Of a stretch of DNA of 64,000 nt, positions 51,919 through 64,000 are shown piece by piece (the stretch's first letter is position 1; every line of letters starts with the position of its first letter). The position numbers were made by a program, and so were the translations under genes. Origin of the DNA: Echinarachnius parma (taxonomy: Eukaryota; Echinodermata; Echinoidea; Clypeasteroida; Echinarachniidae); contig JBAMJV010007754.1 of assembly GCA_037951105.1 (NCBI GenBank), forward strand, positions 1-64,000, written 5' to 3'. The notes beneath the pieces were generated by a model, which did no database searches, had not been told where the DNA came from, and was given only the letters and a program-made list of their open reading frames with translations.

Positions 51919-52609
51919 CGGATTCCGTACAAAATCATTCTACCTCTTTATGCATAATCAATTTTACTGAACATATCTTACAAAATATGTACAAGTTTTG
52001 TGTTTTTGTTAAAATAAATAGAAAACAATATATGGAGGTAGATGGTGGTAGATGGTGTCGAATCTGAATATGCAAATTGAAATATTGGGGTACCACAAGG
52101 TTCTGTTCTAGGACCTCTCTTATGTTTGATTTATCTAATAAAAAAAATGCACTCTTCGCCGATAAAACAGTTGTATTGTATTCAAATAATAATGTATCCT
52201 TATTAATTTCTACTATGAATCAAGAATTAGATAAGCTTAATGAATGGTTTTAATGTAATAAGATATTTTTTTTATTTCACGAAGACCAAAATATAATTCC
52301 ACAGGATATAAATCCAAAACTATTTCACACTAACAATTATCTGTGCTTGATCCTATGGGATGAATCAATGAATTGGGGAATAAATGAGTATACTGCATTA
52401 GAGTAATAGCAACTGCTGGCACATTTTGTTTTTGACCCACCTGTAAACAAAAGGGAGGTACTCGGCTATGAAGCAAGTGATTTTTTCAAAAGTGGTGTCA
52501 TATTAAAGAGGAAGTAATTAGCTAGTCCACTTATGCATAAAAGGATATAAACGGGTCTAAACTAATTGAGTACTAGGTGGCTTAAAAAAATGCCCAAACT
52601 TGTTTGTAA

Positions 52610-53330
52610 GGAGTTTATTTGAATTATAGTTAGAAGCAAAATAAAAAAACATAAACAATTAAATACTTAAACGGAGAGTTGAGTTTTGGTATAGAGAGTA
52701 CAGTTTTGGTCAAACTAATAGTTAGAACTCCACCATGCTCGAAAGGTATACAATATGACAAACGACTAAGTAAAAAGCCTGTTATCATTTTTAAAAAGAG
52801 CCGTTAAAACTCAATAAGGCGCTCTCTATAAACTCATTGATTGCAACCATTTTCAATGAAAAAATGTGCATGTGATGTTCTCTCAAGATGATGACAAAAT
52901 AGAGAGATCATCAACAACTGCGTCTTTAAATTTTTTTTCATGAAATGTCTGAAAAAGAGTAAGCCTTTTATCAATTGTTTTGAAATAATTTAATAAACCG
53001 GCCCCCAGGTTTAATTCGATCGGATACATTTATTGATATTTCAGCGGTCTGTAAACCGATGTTGATCAAATACAGTTTTCCCTGTCATTAAAATTGCATT
53101 CTCTTTCAAATTATCTAACTATCCCTTCGAGTTATAAAAATAAAGAAATACATACAAAATTATAAAAACAATAGACACATAAGGAATACCTATTTTCATC
53201 ATTTTGTTGTAATACTATTTCAAATGGTCTCTAGAATATAAATAGAAACAATCAATGATCGGGTTTTTCACAGCTAATATCTTACAACGGGGGGGGGGGG
53301 GGGAAGGGGGGCTTAATGCCCCCGATTTAA
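52610..53330. mobile_element. copy of the 8995-9725 element, split by a family 3 MITE
   Basis: 52615-52665 and 53135-53230 together match 9335-9485 (TTGAATTATAGTTAGAA.., AAAGAAATACATA..AAATTATAAAAA). Between them 52675-53130 is a diverged, reverse copy of the 48308-48850 MITE. Confidence 0.65.
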
Positions 53331-53372
53331 AGTTTTCTACAGCCAGGGTGGGGGGGGGCATTTAACCACCCC

Positions 53373-53409
<37 letters not shown>

Positions 53410-53440
53410 TGGCTGTAGAAAGGCTTTAAATAGCCCGGGA
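53280..53440. repeat. hairpin with long G and C runs
   Basis: TTTAAAGTTTTCTACAGCCAGGG and CCTGGCTGTAGAAAGGCTTTAAA are inverted around a poly-G stretch and a run of nearly 40 C. This block could form a strong hairpin and is a likely site of sequence-length error. Confidence 0.75.
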
Positions 53441-53921
53441 TGTTTATGGTTAAACCTTCGAAAGGAACATGACCCGATTTTCCAGACAACATAATGTTAT
53501 ATTATATGAAAAAGGTATGAAAAAGGCTGAAACACTTTCAGCTTCTCTGAGCTCGATTAAAAGAGTGGGTTTTCGAAGTGATATGTTGACAAGTCATTGT
53601 AACGTCATAATATAACCCCTCCTCTATCTCTCATAATACAGTCTCTCTTGTAGTGCGCACCATGTAATCGATATAATCGCTTTCATTGTTTGCCATAGGT
53701 CTAAACAAAAGTATCCTCTATCGATTATAATATCGTGGCTCTTCCGTGTAATATGACAAAATATTATGGCAATCACGTGACTGTGTTGAGCCAATCAATG
53801 ACTCGTGTTGTACTCAGTCATATCATATAGGTTATTCTTGCATACCTGTCACCCACATAATGTTGCAACTTCAGTTCACACTCAGAGGGTATATTTGTTT
53901 ATTTTATATCAGAGCACTTAC

Positions 53922-54009
53922 CACGAAGTATGACGACGATAAGAAAGACGGGAATAGTTAGCAAGTGCCTCATGATGCCTCAGGTTATGGTGCCAGGATC
54001 CCGCGTCTA
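53922..54009 (-). CDS. first coding exon of a putative secreted/membrane protein
   Basis: After a CTTCCCTAG acceptor, ATG at 53973 opens MRHLLTIPVFLIVVILRG, a typical signal peptide (basic start, hydrophobic core), and the exon ends CGTG|GTAAGT with one base left. An upstream UTR exon and promoter are in place. Later exons should lie at lower coordinates; none could be recognised, so the product is unknown. A chance ATG followed by hydrophobic codons remains possible. Confidence 0.45.
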
Positions 54010-54544
54010 CTAGGGAAGAGCTGGAATTAAACGAGAAGCAAAGTGTGAGTTTAGGTTATATTTTGATAGATACTGGAATATGCAATTACAACACAATAGT
54101 GCTTATTGTATCAATTTATTTGCTTCTGCCGTCAGTAACCGATAATTAAACATAAACAGAGTCAACAAAATGAATAAAGAGAGAATAGAAACATTCATAA
54201 TGTGTGTGCCTATGATTAAATCTTATTTGAATCAATATCATTTGTCGACATCAGCATGTTTTTTTCTTTCTATACATAATCATATCACAAACAAATAAAG
54301 TCAACCTTTTTCTTCATCTCGAGAATTAACTCAGACCTTTATTTCACCTCTAGTAGAATAACACGGCTTCCACAGATTGCATGTTTAGCTGAAATGACAT
54401 TGTATATAATTTTTCTTAAAATTGACGTTATGTTAATTATATAGTGTACCATTACATATATTTCAAATATAAGATATTTGAAATTTTAAATAATGATGAA
54501 ATTCAACTCATATAACTCGCTAAAAAATTACTGATCAAACTCAC

Positions 54545-54690
54545 CTATGTGTAATTGTTCTTTTACACCTCAGTGTGAGTCTGATTCGGTTGCAGAGATT
54601 CAGGCGAAGATAAACATTGAAATAAGTCCTTTGCGATTGAGAGTACCAATCGATATGCCCAGCGTGTTCGTTCTATCTTAATAAACTTTC
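54545..54690 (-). other. putative 5'-UTR exon of the 53.9 kb gene
   Basis: A non-coding stretch ends ACACATAG|GTGAGT on the minus strand, just downstream of a promoter-like segment and upstream of the signal-peptide exon. The 5' limit is approximate. Confidence 0.35.
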
Positions 54691-54714
54691 ATGCTCAGGA
54701 ACGACAAAACGCAA

Positions 54715-54850
54715 TATGCCAAGCTTTCTTGGGAACGCCCACGGAAACACGCATGCGCCAGCCTGTGAATTGTGAGTAGCCAATCACAGTCCGTCGTGCA
54801 CTTCCGATTCATTGCGCGCAGTCGGAAATAGGCGGGGCTATTCCAGAGGA
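54715..54850. promoter_or_regulatory. CpG promoter with CCAAT, GC box and NRF1-like site
   Basis: ACGCATGCGCC (about 54749), CCAAT (54780-54784), ATTGCGCGCAG and GGCGGGGC (54831-54838) cluster within 100 bases in an otherwise AT-rich region. This fits a housekeeping-type promoter serving the minus-strand exons just downstream. Confidence 0.5.
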
Positions 54851-55084
54851 CAAGTGAACACAAGCTAAAGCAAAACATTTGTTCTATTTCAATTTGTATT
54901 AATTTGTTCTGGATTATCTCATTTGGAATCATGATCTTATAATCAGATTCTTTAATTTGGACATATCTTTACATTTTCGGGTGCTTCTTAATGGGAATAA
55001 AAGATCAGTCCGAATCATGGCCCCGTTCTCACAATTAAGAGACAGCCACAAATTAAAAGAGCAGTCAGACATTAAGCATACATT

Positions 55085-55315
55085 TGTGTGTGTGCGTGTG
55101 TGGGTGTGTGTGGGGGTTGGGGGGGGGGGGTGGATATACCCCCCTCCCCCTTTTGAGGGATGGCCTGTACAAAACCTCCCTCTCACACTTTTTTATAATT
55201 TCAACAATTTATCCACGTGGGAGGGGTAAACCACTTATATGCCCTCCCATAATTAGTATAGACATGCATGTACAGTGTGTGCGTGTGCGTGTTGTTGTGC
55301 GTGTGCATATGTGAG
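55085..55315. repeat. GT-rich microsatellites and G run
   Basis: GTGTGTGCGTGTGTGGGTGTG leads into a run of G, and a second GTGTGCGTGTGCGTG tract is at 55276-55300. Frames across it are not genes. Confidence 0.85.
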
Positions 55316-55769
55316 TGTAGATTTAAAATAAGTACCACCCTTTTATGGAGACATTTTGAATGTTCGGCAAGAAATAGAAACTTGTAGACGCTTTGAAAAT
55401 GAGAAGATGAATCAAATTGTATTTAATAATAGACATGTGTGCTTCGGAAATAGAATAATCGTTGATCAAGATCTATTTCAACAATAAGGTATAAGTGAAG
55501 TGTCTGATGTAATGCTGAATAATAGTGTGAGATTTGTTGCTCACCTCTTTAGCTTGGGAATAAAAGGTGAAAGAATAAGTAAAGATTCAGGATATTGTTG
55601 GTGCATTACACCAGTAAAAATATGGTACAGTCACGAGCAACTTTATTCAAGTAGATATTCGAACATTTGAAATTAGATTAAAAGTTGTAGGATATACAGG
55701 AATGTATATGTAGGCAGATGTATACATATTTATTTAAAAGGAATAGAGGTTAAAGACATTATGGAGAAA

Positions 55770-56005
55770 GTAAGAAAATCAAAGTGGAAGCTGGGCATGT
55801 ATCAAGACTTCAAGACAATAGATGTACATATCGCTTTTCAGAATGGCAACCAAGGAAGGGCAAGAGAAGAAGAGGAAGGAAAATATGGAGAGATGAACTA
55901 ACATCATACATGGGAATGGCCACATGGCCCAGGATAGCTAGAGATAGAAGAGAATGGAAATGTCATGAGGAGGCCTTTGTCCAAAGTGTTGATGATGAAC
56001 TATAG
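55770..56005 (+). pseudogene. LINE C-terminal fragment (RTE-like)
   Basis: AGHVSRLQDNRCTYRFSEWQ, PRKGKRRRGRKIWRDELTSY and WPRIARDRREWKCHEEAFVQ match the C-terminal end common to endonuclease/reverse-transcriptase ORFs (pattern WAGHV.R..D.R....EW.P....R.GR...RW.D). It ends at a natural stop; everything upstream is lost. Confidence 0.82.
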
Positions 56006-56089
56006 CCTGAAAGAGATGTAGATAGATAGATACATATATACTGCATATGAATAGATAGAAATATATGTATATATACAAGAAATATACTT

Positions 56090-56642
56090 TTTATATTGGT
56101 ATGAAGATAATAATTTTTATTATAGTAATGCAGAATAGAAGAATATATTTTCAGATTAAAACAAGATTACAAAGATTGAGAGAAGTTCAATTTAAACTAT
56201 TGCATATGGCACTGTATACCAAAAAAATGTTTTATGTTTGGATTTGTTTGCGATAATTTAGGCTCATAATGTGAGGTTGAAACATATTCACATTTATTCT
56301 ATGAATGTTTACACGTACGCTAGTATTGGCAATATATAAATTGAATATTTTGGTTTGATTGAAATTACGAATGCTGATTGTAAAACAATGTTTGTAGGAT
56401 TGGCAGGTAGATCATATGAAGTAAAATATTGTACCTCTATTATTTTGTCGTTCAAACATAATATTTATTATTGTAGAATAAAATGTGTACTTCCTTCTGT
56501 ACGAACAAAACACACATTTTGCTTGGATTATGAAGAAGAAGACAAAACAGTTATTAAAAAAGGTAAATTATGGTTTTATTCACACAAATGGGAAAAATAT
56601 AATGTGCATGTAATTTATTTATTAATTATTAATTGTATTTAG
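56090..56642 (+). pseudogene. second LINE C-terminal fragment
   Basis: RLREVQFKLLHMALYTKKMF, then after damage GRSYEVKYCTSIILSFKHNI, YYCRIKCVLPSV and LWFYSHKWEKY, resemble the tail of CR1/L2-like ORF2 proteins (HK..YTKK, hydrophobic ...KYYIYKCR.., ...KW). A frameshift lies near 56256-56355, where a CxxC-type EHLF block would be expected (ATTCACATTTATTCTATGAA). Confidence 0.65.
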
Positions 56643-57239
56643 TTGGGATTATATGGAGCTCGCTAATTACTATTACAGATTTGAGTTTCTCCTCTCTTTA
56701 GTTGAATGTGACGACACTCTATAATCTTTTCAATTATTGTTTAGGTTAATATCAAAATGAGCAGATATACCTGAATGAGTGTCTGATGTATGGAGTGGGC
56801 GAGTGTATGTGCGTGACGGTAATATCAGTGCTCTGATGGGAATGAGATTTTTCTTCGGGTAAATGGGGGGGGGGGGGGGGGGGGGGGGGGTGTAAAGGAG
56901 ACGTGTGGGAGTAGCACGTCTTAGTTCCTTTTATCTTTATTATAACCTCCATTATATTTATTTCTTGGAGTTAGTGAATTGAATATACAATTGATTTGTA
57001 ATTGTTTATGTAAGGCAGGTAATTATTTATACTTTATATTTTTCGTTAAAACTATAGTTATTCTGTTTACAAATAAGATGTAAATATTGGACATATATTG
57101 TTTATGTATATTCAATAGTAAAGGTTATATCGAGGAATGAAAATCACTTGCAAAAACAAATGTGTATGTATGTTTGTGTGTAGTTTCTTTTGTGTTGGTT
57201 TAACGGTCTAATCGATTTAAATCATGCATTCTTAAATGT
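56643..57239. other. no gene recognised
   Basis: AT-rich, with a G run of over 25 at 56866-56890. Confidence 0.45.
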
Positions 57240-57425
57240 AAATATATTCCTTTCAAGGTATGCACCAGATTGCACTATTTCGAGTGAAAATTTGTCACTA
57301 GCCCCCTACCGCGGCGGTAAGGGGATATCTACCTCCTACACCCTCTCCCCGCATTCTTGATTGGTCGCTCCGCTCCCTCGCATCATCCCCCGCTTTTCAA
57401 AACAGATCTACGCCACTGGACCATA
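57240..57425. repeat. interspersed repeat fragment
   Basis: GGTATGCACCAGATTGCAC, TAGCCCCCTACCGCGGCGG and AACAGATCTACGCCACTGG form a CG-rich island in AT-rich DNA. TACGCCACTGG also occurs near 42855, which supports a dispersed repeat. Confidence 0.45.
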
Positions 57426-60280
57426 TACATCACCTGGATCTAAACATCGAATTGTTTCAAAATAACCTATTTCTTAACAATATATTCTGTTATGTTCTTT
57501 ATTAAGGGTATCAGTTTAGGCGATTGTACTAGACCAACAACTTTTCAGATGATACTAATATTTTGAGTGCCAAGAAACATATTTGTTTTAATAGAACGAG
57601 ACTTTCGAACAAAACATAACGTAAGTGGAATTTTTCTTCCTGTACATTATTATTTTAGTTATTTGGAAAGTTCTTTTTATATCAAGTTCTATGTTGACAT
57701 ACATACAGTATGTGATATAAGGTCATACAATAATTTAACAGGACTAATTCATAACAAAGGTGGTTTAACATTGCTAATGTGATGTTTACGCCAGTTACTG
57801 AAATACCTATTTGTATGGACCTTAGGGTAGTTAATTGGTATATATTTAAAACATTTTTTTTTAGGGGGGGGGGGGGGGGTTATCTTGTTTAACAGGCCAT
57901 ATCTATTTAAATCAGAGATATACGCTCAAACTATAGTTACATGGAATGATATATAGTTCCACTACAAAGAAGTCATCAGTATACCCGCAATGTGTAACGC
58001 GAGTTACCATGGAAATGCCCAGCGAAGGCTTATAGGCAAGCAAAAAGCAATTACTATTTACGTTTTATCCCTTCTTCTATTTGATGAAATGAATGGCAAT
58101 AGAATGGTAGTTTTTTATATTAAAAGCGCAACGAAAAAAAGTAGAAGTTTATGAGTTATGCAAAATGCGGTGCACACAATTTCATCCTTAACAGGGTGGC
58201 CAAGAAACAAACATCTTAGTAAGTAGACATTTATATTAGTATTTAGCAACAGTCAAATTTGTGTACACTTTGTTATGAAGTGGACATTGTATATTTGAGG
58301 AATGAAATAAAACATGACATGATAAAATGATAATCTGTAACATGGTCATTTTATACAATAACAATTTGTTCAAGAACTTCAATTTTCTGAGATACAACGT
58401 ATGAAGGAAAGGATTTACACAACATACCTGTATTCGGCAACATTGTGTTCATTTTGAGTAACATGTCATAACAACATCGGGTTAAGTAACTACTAACGTA
58501 TCAGCAAATTCAACAGCAGAGAATGTATAACCGTTATAAAACATGGCGGTCCTTAGCATGTTTAGTGGTCAGTTTATAACAGTTTAAAAAAACATTCAAC
58601 ATTTCCATTATTATATACATAAATCAATATTTATATATATACAATTGCATGTTCAAGTCTGGCGAAGAAAGTTTTTCAACCCGTGCCTATTTTTCATTTG
58701 GAGGGGCTAAAGGGAGGAACTTTGCTTATTTAAGCTACGCTACTATTTCTTCCTTTTCATTTATGATTATTCTTTGCAAATATTTAAACGTAGGAAGAAA
58801 CGGAAGCTGTATAATTAAGTTTACTTTTAGCTTGTATATATATATATATATATATAGATAAAATACTCGACTAGAGGTGAGAGGAATTATGCAGTATATT
58901 AAGCCCAAATTTGAGCGTTTCGTTCCCCTTTACAATTTGATCGCTATCATCGAATAGAGGTTAACTTGTGATATATGAGTAAAAAGCCCTGAAGTGAAAC
59001 TATTCATAGAGATCTGTAACACAATCACGCAAGCAGCGACGATTTAATTAGTTCAGAGACCAAGGCGATTCTAAAAAGCGGATATGGTCATCGTTTCGTA
59101 TAAATGTCTATTTGTAAGGTCGTCATGACAGTACAGGTTTGGCATTGATCTTTGAAATGAAAAATTTGTAATAATATTGTAATTATGAAATTTAACAACA
59201 CGGAGACATTGCAATCGAAAAACCAATAATCATATCGTCATGACAATATCGAGGGTCTACGTGTGTGATGATATATACATAGATAGGTTTAAAAAGTGAT
59301 ATTTAGGAACCATGATAAAAACAGAAGTGAAAGACTAATTTTGCTTACGCATAGGAAATACTAAAGCACTGGAATAAGAGCATTCATTACGATATTTGAC
59401 AGGGTACGCAGGAAACACCGATTTGTTTTCCACAGCAATCACGCGATAGGAAGGATCGAACCTAGTGTCAAAAGACAAAACTAAATTGAGTTTACATTAT
59501 TTTAGTAACATTGGTCGACAATAAACGAATTCGAAGTAGGCATTGGCTCGGTTTCGGCTTCTTGGGACGAAACTGAAGTACAAATTTATAACAATTTATT
59601 GACAAAAGTGTTAAAATCTACGGGACACCCTATAGTTACACGTTTTTGATGAACGACATCTGATGAAATCTTATGATAATCTTACCTTGTTATTATGATA
59701 ATGGCACTTTAAAACGTCTTTTTTTATATAATTAAGAGTCGATTCAACATAATTAACAAACTTATCAAAGAATTTTGACATTAATACGCAAAAAACGCAC
59801 ATTTTTCACCTTCAGAAAACAAAGTGATTTATAAGAGTTATCATGGATTTTGTTTTGTTTCACTCGAAAAATTGTTATAACAAAAAATGATACAAATTTG
59901 TCATTGCCATTTCGATTGACCATTGTTAATAAAGTCATCATTGAAAACATTGTGGGTGCACGTTATCATTATAAAACATTATCTGATGGACATCAAGAAA
60001 TGACTTCATAGATCACTTGTTTATAACCAAAGGCGTTTCGGATTGGTAACTCGGATGTGCGGTGTCATATTGCGAACGCCTTGCGCATCGCCCACACTGG
60101 CTCGGTATTATGCTCGGTATACCAAACTAGCCTGGTTCAAAATGGTGACACGCGGCTTAGTTTCCCCACGCATTTCATACAATAACATCAATAATGACAC
60201 ATATTTCACACAAATGCACTAGTAGAGCAGCTTTATTTATTCATAGTACGAGGCGAAATTGATTTGATTTAATATTTTGC
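57426..60280. other. AT-rich, no gene recognised
   Basis: A TA microsatellite is at 58837-58857 and a G run at 57864-57879. I see no exon with conserved content. Confidence 0.45.
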
Positions 60281-60284
60281 TATA

Positions 60285-60895
60285 GTGAGGATGGCCGTCA
60301 AACAAGAATTCAACCTTGACATATCAATTGCCGTATCGTTGGTAATATGGATAGTATGGTTATCATTGTAGGAACAGGTAAACGATGTGCCAAGAAATTA
60401 AATTGATAAGTCCAACTTGACCTTTTGCCTTGAAAGAGCTTATGATTAATATTTGAAAACTTTTTCTAGCGACACAAAACCAATTTTACTATCATTTTTT
60501 TGTTGTTCAATTGTCAGCACAAAATTGATTCTATACTTTTGAATCAAAGCAAACCTAAACAAAATTATTTGTATTCAGAAAACGAGGCAAAGTTGTTTAG
60601 TATTAATATTAACTATAGTCACGATCGCAGCAAAGAAAAATTCAACATTGGCATATCAATTGCCGTATCGTTGGTAATATGGATAGTATGGTTATAACTG
60701 TCGGAACGAAATTCGTACACGAAATTAGATTGATAAGTAAACATTCACTTTTTGATTTGAAAGAGCTTATGCTTAGTACATTTTTGAACACTAATACTAG
60801 CGAAACTAAAACAATTTTACTATCATATTTTTTTGGTTCATTTGTCAGCACAAAATTTCTATGATACTTTTGAATTAAAGCACACTTAAACTAAA
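60285..60895. repeat. diverged tandem duplication, ~330-base unit
   Basis: ATATCAATTGCCGTATCGTTG followed by GTAATATGGATAGTATGGTTAT occurs at 60320 and again at 60652. Downstream, AAGAGCTTATG, TTTTACTATCAT and GTCAGCACAAAAT repeat in the same order. Weaker relatives (ACAATTAG, TAGCGACA) recur to about 63150. Confidence 0.85.
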
Positions 60896-60924
60896 ACGTT
60901 ATGATTTAGGTTTATGATTCATGG

Positions 60925-61400
60925 TGTAGAGGGCGCTTCGAGAAAAAAAATGCTTGTGAGGTAATACAAATCTATGCATACAATTTTAAAGACCACATCA
61001 TTTTAATGACAGAACAAACTTTGTTTGATCAGAATTGGTTCAGAACAGCTGCAATATCTATAAGTATATCCAATTGGATCAATGTTGGGGACCAACGTTT
61101 ATTCAATAATTTACGAAAATATATACAAATCCTTAAATTTTTTGAAGCTATGCCAAAATGATTTTAAAATTATTTTGATGACCTCCCTCCAGAATTATAA
61201 TTTTAACAAAAAATCACATTCACAATAATTTGTTGAAACTTGTATTACCGGCTGCTTTTTGAAAATAAAAACAGCCTTGTATTAAACTTAATCGTTTACA
61301 AGTTGTAATACCATTGAAGCATCATCGAATTATAACTCTCAGTTTATAAATATAATTTTCAAGTTTTAGTTTTCTAAAATTCTGTTTGACAATAACTGTA
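60925..61400. repeat. diverged family 3 MITE copy
   Basis: TAGAGGGCGCTTCGAGAAAA, TGTGAGGTAATACAAA and ACAGAACAAACTTTGTTTGA follow the order of 48308-48850. Confidence 0.6.
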
Positions 61401-62449
61401 CTATCCCTTTCGTTTAGATTTAGTGTTAAGAACTGTTATATACAATTAGGGAAATCACATATAGCTACATCAAAATTAATGACTTTAAATTATTATTACA
61501 AGATTCCTATTAACATTTGTAAACATAAATATACTTATGAAACGAAACACACTTTAGCTGTAATGACGTATAATGATTAATACAAATTTAATATCAACAG
61601 CTTTTTGTACGATTATATTATATTTAGCGACAATTTCTTTTGTTATAATCATTGTCAATGCTACTTTCTATTCTACTTCTGTCTGAAAAAACAACAACAA
61701 CACATACACCCACGTTTGCTATACCGCAATGAGAAATATAAGTAATATTTAGTTTCACTAAATTGTTAATTGTACAATTAGGTAAATTATATTTAGCGAC
61801 ATAACATCACTTATGTTAACATTATCATTGCTAGTTTCCTTTTTAAATAATATGACAGATAGGCTGACATTAGGTCAGCCAATCTATCTGTTATGAAACG
61901 AAACGAACAACAACATACAACATTATGATTATACATATTTGTTTTGAAATATGTATTTGTACTAATAGATATATTGTGGCGATAAAATCATCCTTGTTGT
62001 TGTGTTTTGCATTATTTTCCCCCCTATTTTCAGCATTTATTATTTATTAAACCTTTAAAACTAAATATACTTCAGCAAACACGATATTATTGATACATAT
62101 TCATTATTCAGAATTACAATTCTATTAACATGAGTATAACCATTTGTTTTCCATTGTTATCATATATGCTTTCTACTATACTTTCGATACAAAATACACT
62201 CCAACAAAAACTGTATGATTCGTGACATTTCTTTGTAGACATCGTTGTGTACAATTAGAAAAGGAAATCCAGCGAAACCCAATTTAAAGATATGATAATA
62301 GTTTTCCCCTTTTGAAATATATTATAAATATTTTTACATTAGTCTGCAAATACTTATTATTATACTTGTGTAAAGAAAAACATTACTGAAAACGTTAATA
62401 CTGTACCAGATTAACGTTATTACGAATATATTGTTTTCCAAATAAGGGT

Positions 62450-62880
62450 GTAATTTAGTAACTGTTCTGCGGGCGCTCTAATAAATATATAATTTGTGAG
62501 GCAATGCAAAACCAAGTGTAATTTTTTTAAATCACGTTATTTCCAAGGTATACACATTTTTATTTAAACAAACCTTATTTGATCAAAATCGTTTCAGGTT
62601 CGGTTCGGTTCGGTTCTTTAGATTATGTGTGAAACCACATTCTTTTTCATAATTAAATCAAACTATTAATGTAATAATAACATTCTTTGAGAAAAAATAA
62701 CAAGAGGGTCATAGTTTTTGATGATCCTTCTTTTGAATGAGAATTTAAACAAGATAACCCATTCACATTTTTAAAAATAAAAAATGGTTGAAACATTAAT
62801 ATTCTTAGAAAGCGCCCGTTTGTATTTTAACGACTGCTCTTTGAATAATAACATACTCCTGCCTTATCCTTCGTTAGATT
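62450..62880. repeat. diverged family 3 MITE copy
   Basis: TTTAGTAACTGTTCTGCGGGCG, TTTGTGAGGCAATGCAAAACC and CAAACCTTATTTGATCAAAAT match the left half of 48308-48850; AATGGTTGAAAC and AGCGCCC match the right half. Confidence 0.55.
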
Positions 62881-63559
62881 TTTCTAACATTTAGGGAAGA
62901 TGTAGTTGTAATGATATGATATCGTGGTTACTATAATTAAGTTGGACCAGGACTGTACTTTCCTTTTTAATAAATCATTTAGCGGCACTAACACATTTGT
63001 ATAATTGTTAGTACTATTTACATTTGTCATCAACAGCACTGCCTTTCTACAATACTTTTGAAATAAAACCCACCTTTTTTTAACACGGTATAATGGATCA
63101 TTACTTACTGTTCTGTCACAATAAGAGCGAAAGTATTTAGCGACAAAACACCTTTCTTTTATCATTAGTAAAATAATGTTTTAACATTTTTCGGCAGTTA
63201 CGTTCTTGTATAATTTTGAGAAAAGGAGAATACAAACACGTTTATTAGAAGTATTTGGTATTTCACTATTTGGCTAGTTGACAAATACAAAGAAAAGATT
63301 AAAGTGTATAAGTATACTCGATAGAATAGCTAATGTACCAAACAATTATTGATGATTGTTTGACAAATAACGTATTAGTTGAAGCGCGTGCTCTTTCAAA
63401 AGTAGGTTAACAAGTATTCGCTGACAAATTGAACCACAGTAGTACTAATTGGGATAATACAATTATGTATGTCTGGTTAAATACAATTTATTCAAATGGA
63501 TCTAGTTACATTGTCAAGATATGTTTGGAAATGTTGTGGCTCTGACACACCTCACTGCA

Positions 63560-63800
63560 TGGAATAGCTTACGGTTGTTCAAATTTTTCTTCCGTTATAA
63601 CACTATGTACGATTGAAGTATTCGGGTTTATAATTATCCAGTACATAATTATGAATGTATACAAGGTCAGTACAGTGATTGATTTATTATCACTTTTCAT
63701 TTGCATTCATTACTGGGTCATATGACATTAATTAACTGTTGAATTTATACAGATCACTCAGTGGACACATATATACACCCTATCAAACATATTTATCATC
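63560..63800. repeat. partial family 2 MITE copy
   Basis: ACTATGTACGATTGAAGTATTC, AGTACAGTGATTGATTTATTATCAC and CATTACTGGGTCATATGACAT follow the order of 28540-28700. The ends are lost. Confidence 0.65.
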
Positions 63801-64000
63801 AACAATTGTTTTGTACATATACACTGTTGGTCATAATGTTGGAATATGTTTTATTTTAGATCCAACTTTATTCTTTTTCCTGTTTGTTGCGCCTAATGAA
63901 TCATTTTAGACTAAAAATAATCATTATATTATGTTTCTAAACTACCAATGTACACTACAAGGTAGCATGAATTTGCATTAATTAATGCATTCTTTTGTTT

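Larger units (their letters stand above)
49560..52360 (+). pseudogene. broken non-LTR retrotransposon (LINE)
   Basis: Endonuclease-type blocks (FDIMAISKTWFNS, IVACIYPPPSTDI, DIYLLEDFDIY) are followed after an insertion by DDLSDHFPTFSISRNH, then SKASGPDNILP, GVPQGSVLGPLLCLIYL and LFADKTVVLYSNN with DKLNEWF. The FADD motif of the RT reads FADK. Stops, frameshifts and a 181-base duplication abound. The order fits a Jockey/CR1/Rex-like LINE, long inactive. Confidence 0.88.

Noticed and set aside
1-64000. CRISPR array or bacterial operon
   Set aside because: Repeats are tandem or transposon-like without uniform spacers, and genes are split by spliceosomal introns.

Overview
The window is metazoan nuclear DNA: intron-rich genes with GT/AG splice sites and an AT-rich intergenic background packed with small transposons. 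The mix of a tRNA-derived SINE, many TTAA-flanked MITE-like repeats and CR1/L2- or Jockey-like LINE relics suggests a marine invertebrate deuterostome such as an echinoderm. That is an inference from style, not a species call.

Two conserved genes lie head to head around a promoter of about 430 bp (16812-17244). On the minus strand, 16811 down to 5770, is cyclin F (CCNF): 14 exons encode an F-box, Sel1-like repeats and a cyclin box. On the plus strand, 17245 to 36386, is HID1: 18 exons encode about 810 residues that align collinearly with the vertebrate protein, lacking only the last ~20 residues. Cyclin F is a cell-cycle F-box protein and HID1 a Golgi-associated trafficking factor. I see no functional link beyond the shared promoter region.

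Two patterns stand out in the gene half. First, HID1 and the first nine CCNF exons are open, but CCNF from exon 10 onward (5.7-10 kb) carries about ten one-base indels, mostly homopolymer length changes, that break an otherwise conserved protein. Second, many exons have a decayed partial copy in a neighbouring intron (HID1 exons 2, 6, 8, 10, 13, 14; CCNF exons 9 and 12), with intron flank often copied too, so these are DNA-level local duplications.

A nested insertion lies in HID1 intron 1: a LINE fragment split at one codon by a 2.8 kb TIR element (5-bp target duplication, inverted subterminal motif copies), itself split by a 1.1 kb hAT-like element.

From 36.4 to 53.9 kb there is no recognisable protein gene, only foldback elements, TTAA-type MITEs, a full SINE and a broken LINE (49.56-52.36 kb) that is itself interrupted by a foldback element. 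Near 53.9-54.8 kb a minus-strand promoter, a 5'-UTR exon and a signal-peptide exon hint at one more gene whose later exons I could not identify. From 55 to 64 kb I see only LINE remnants, diverged repeats and AT-rich sequence.
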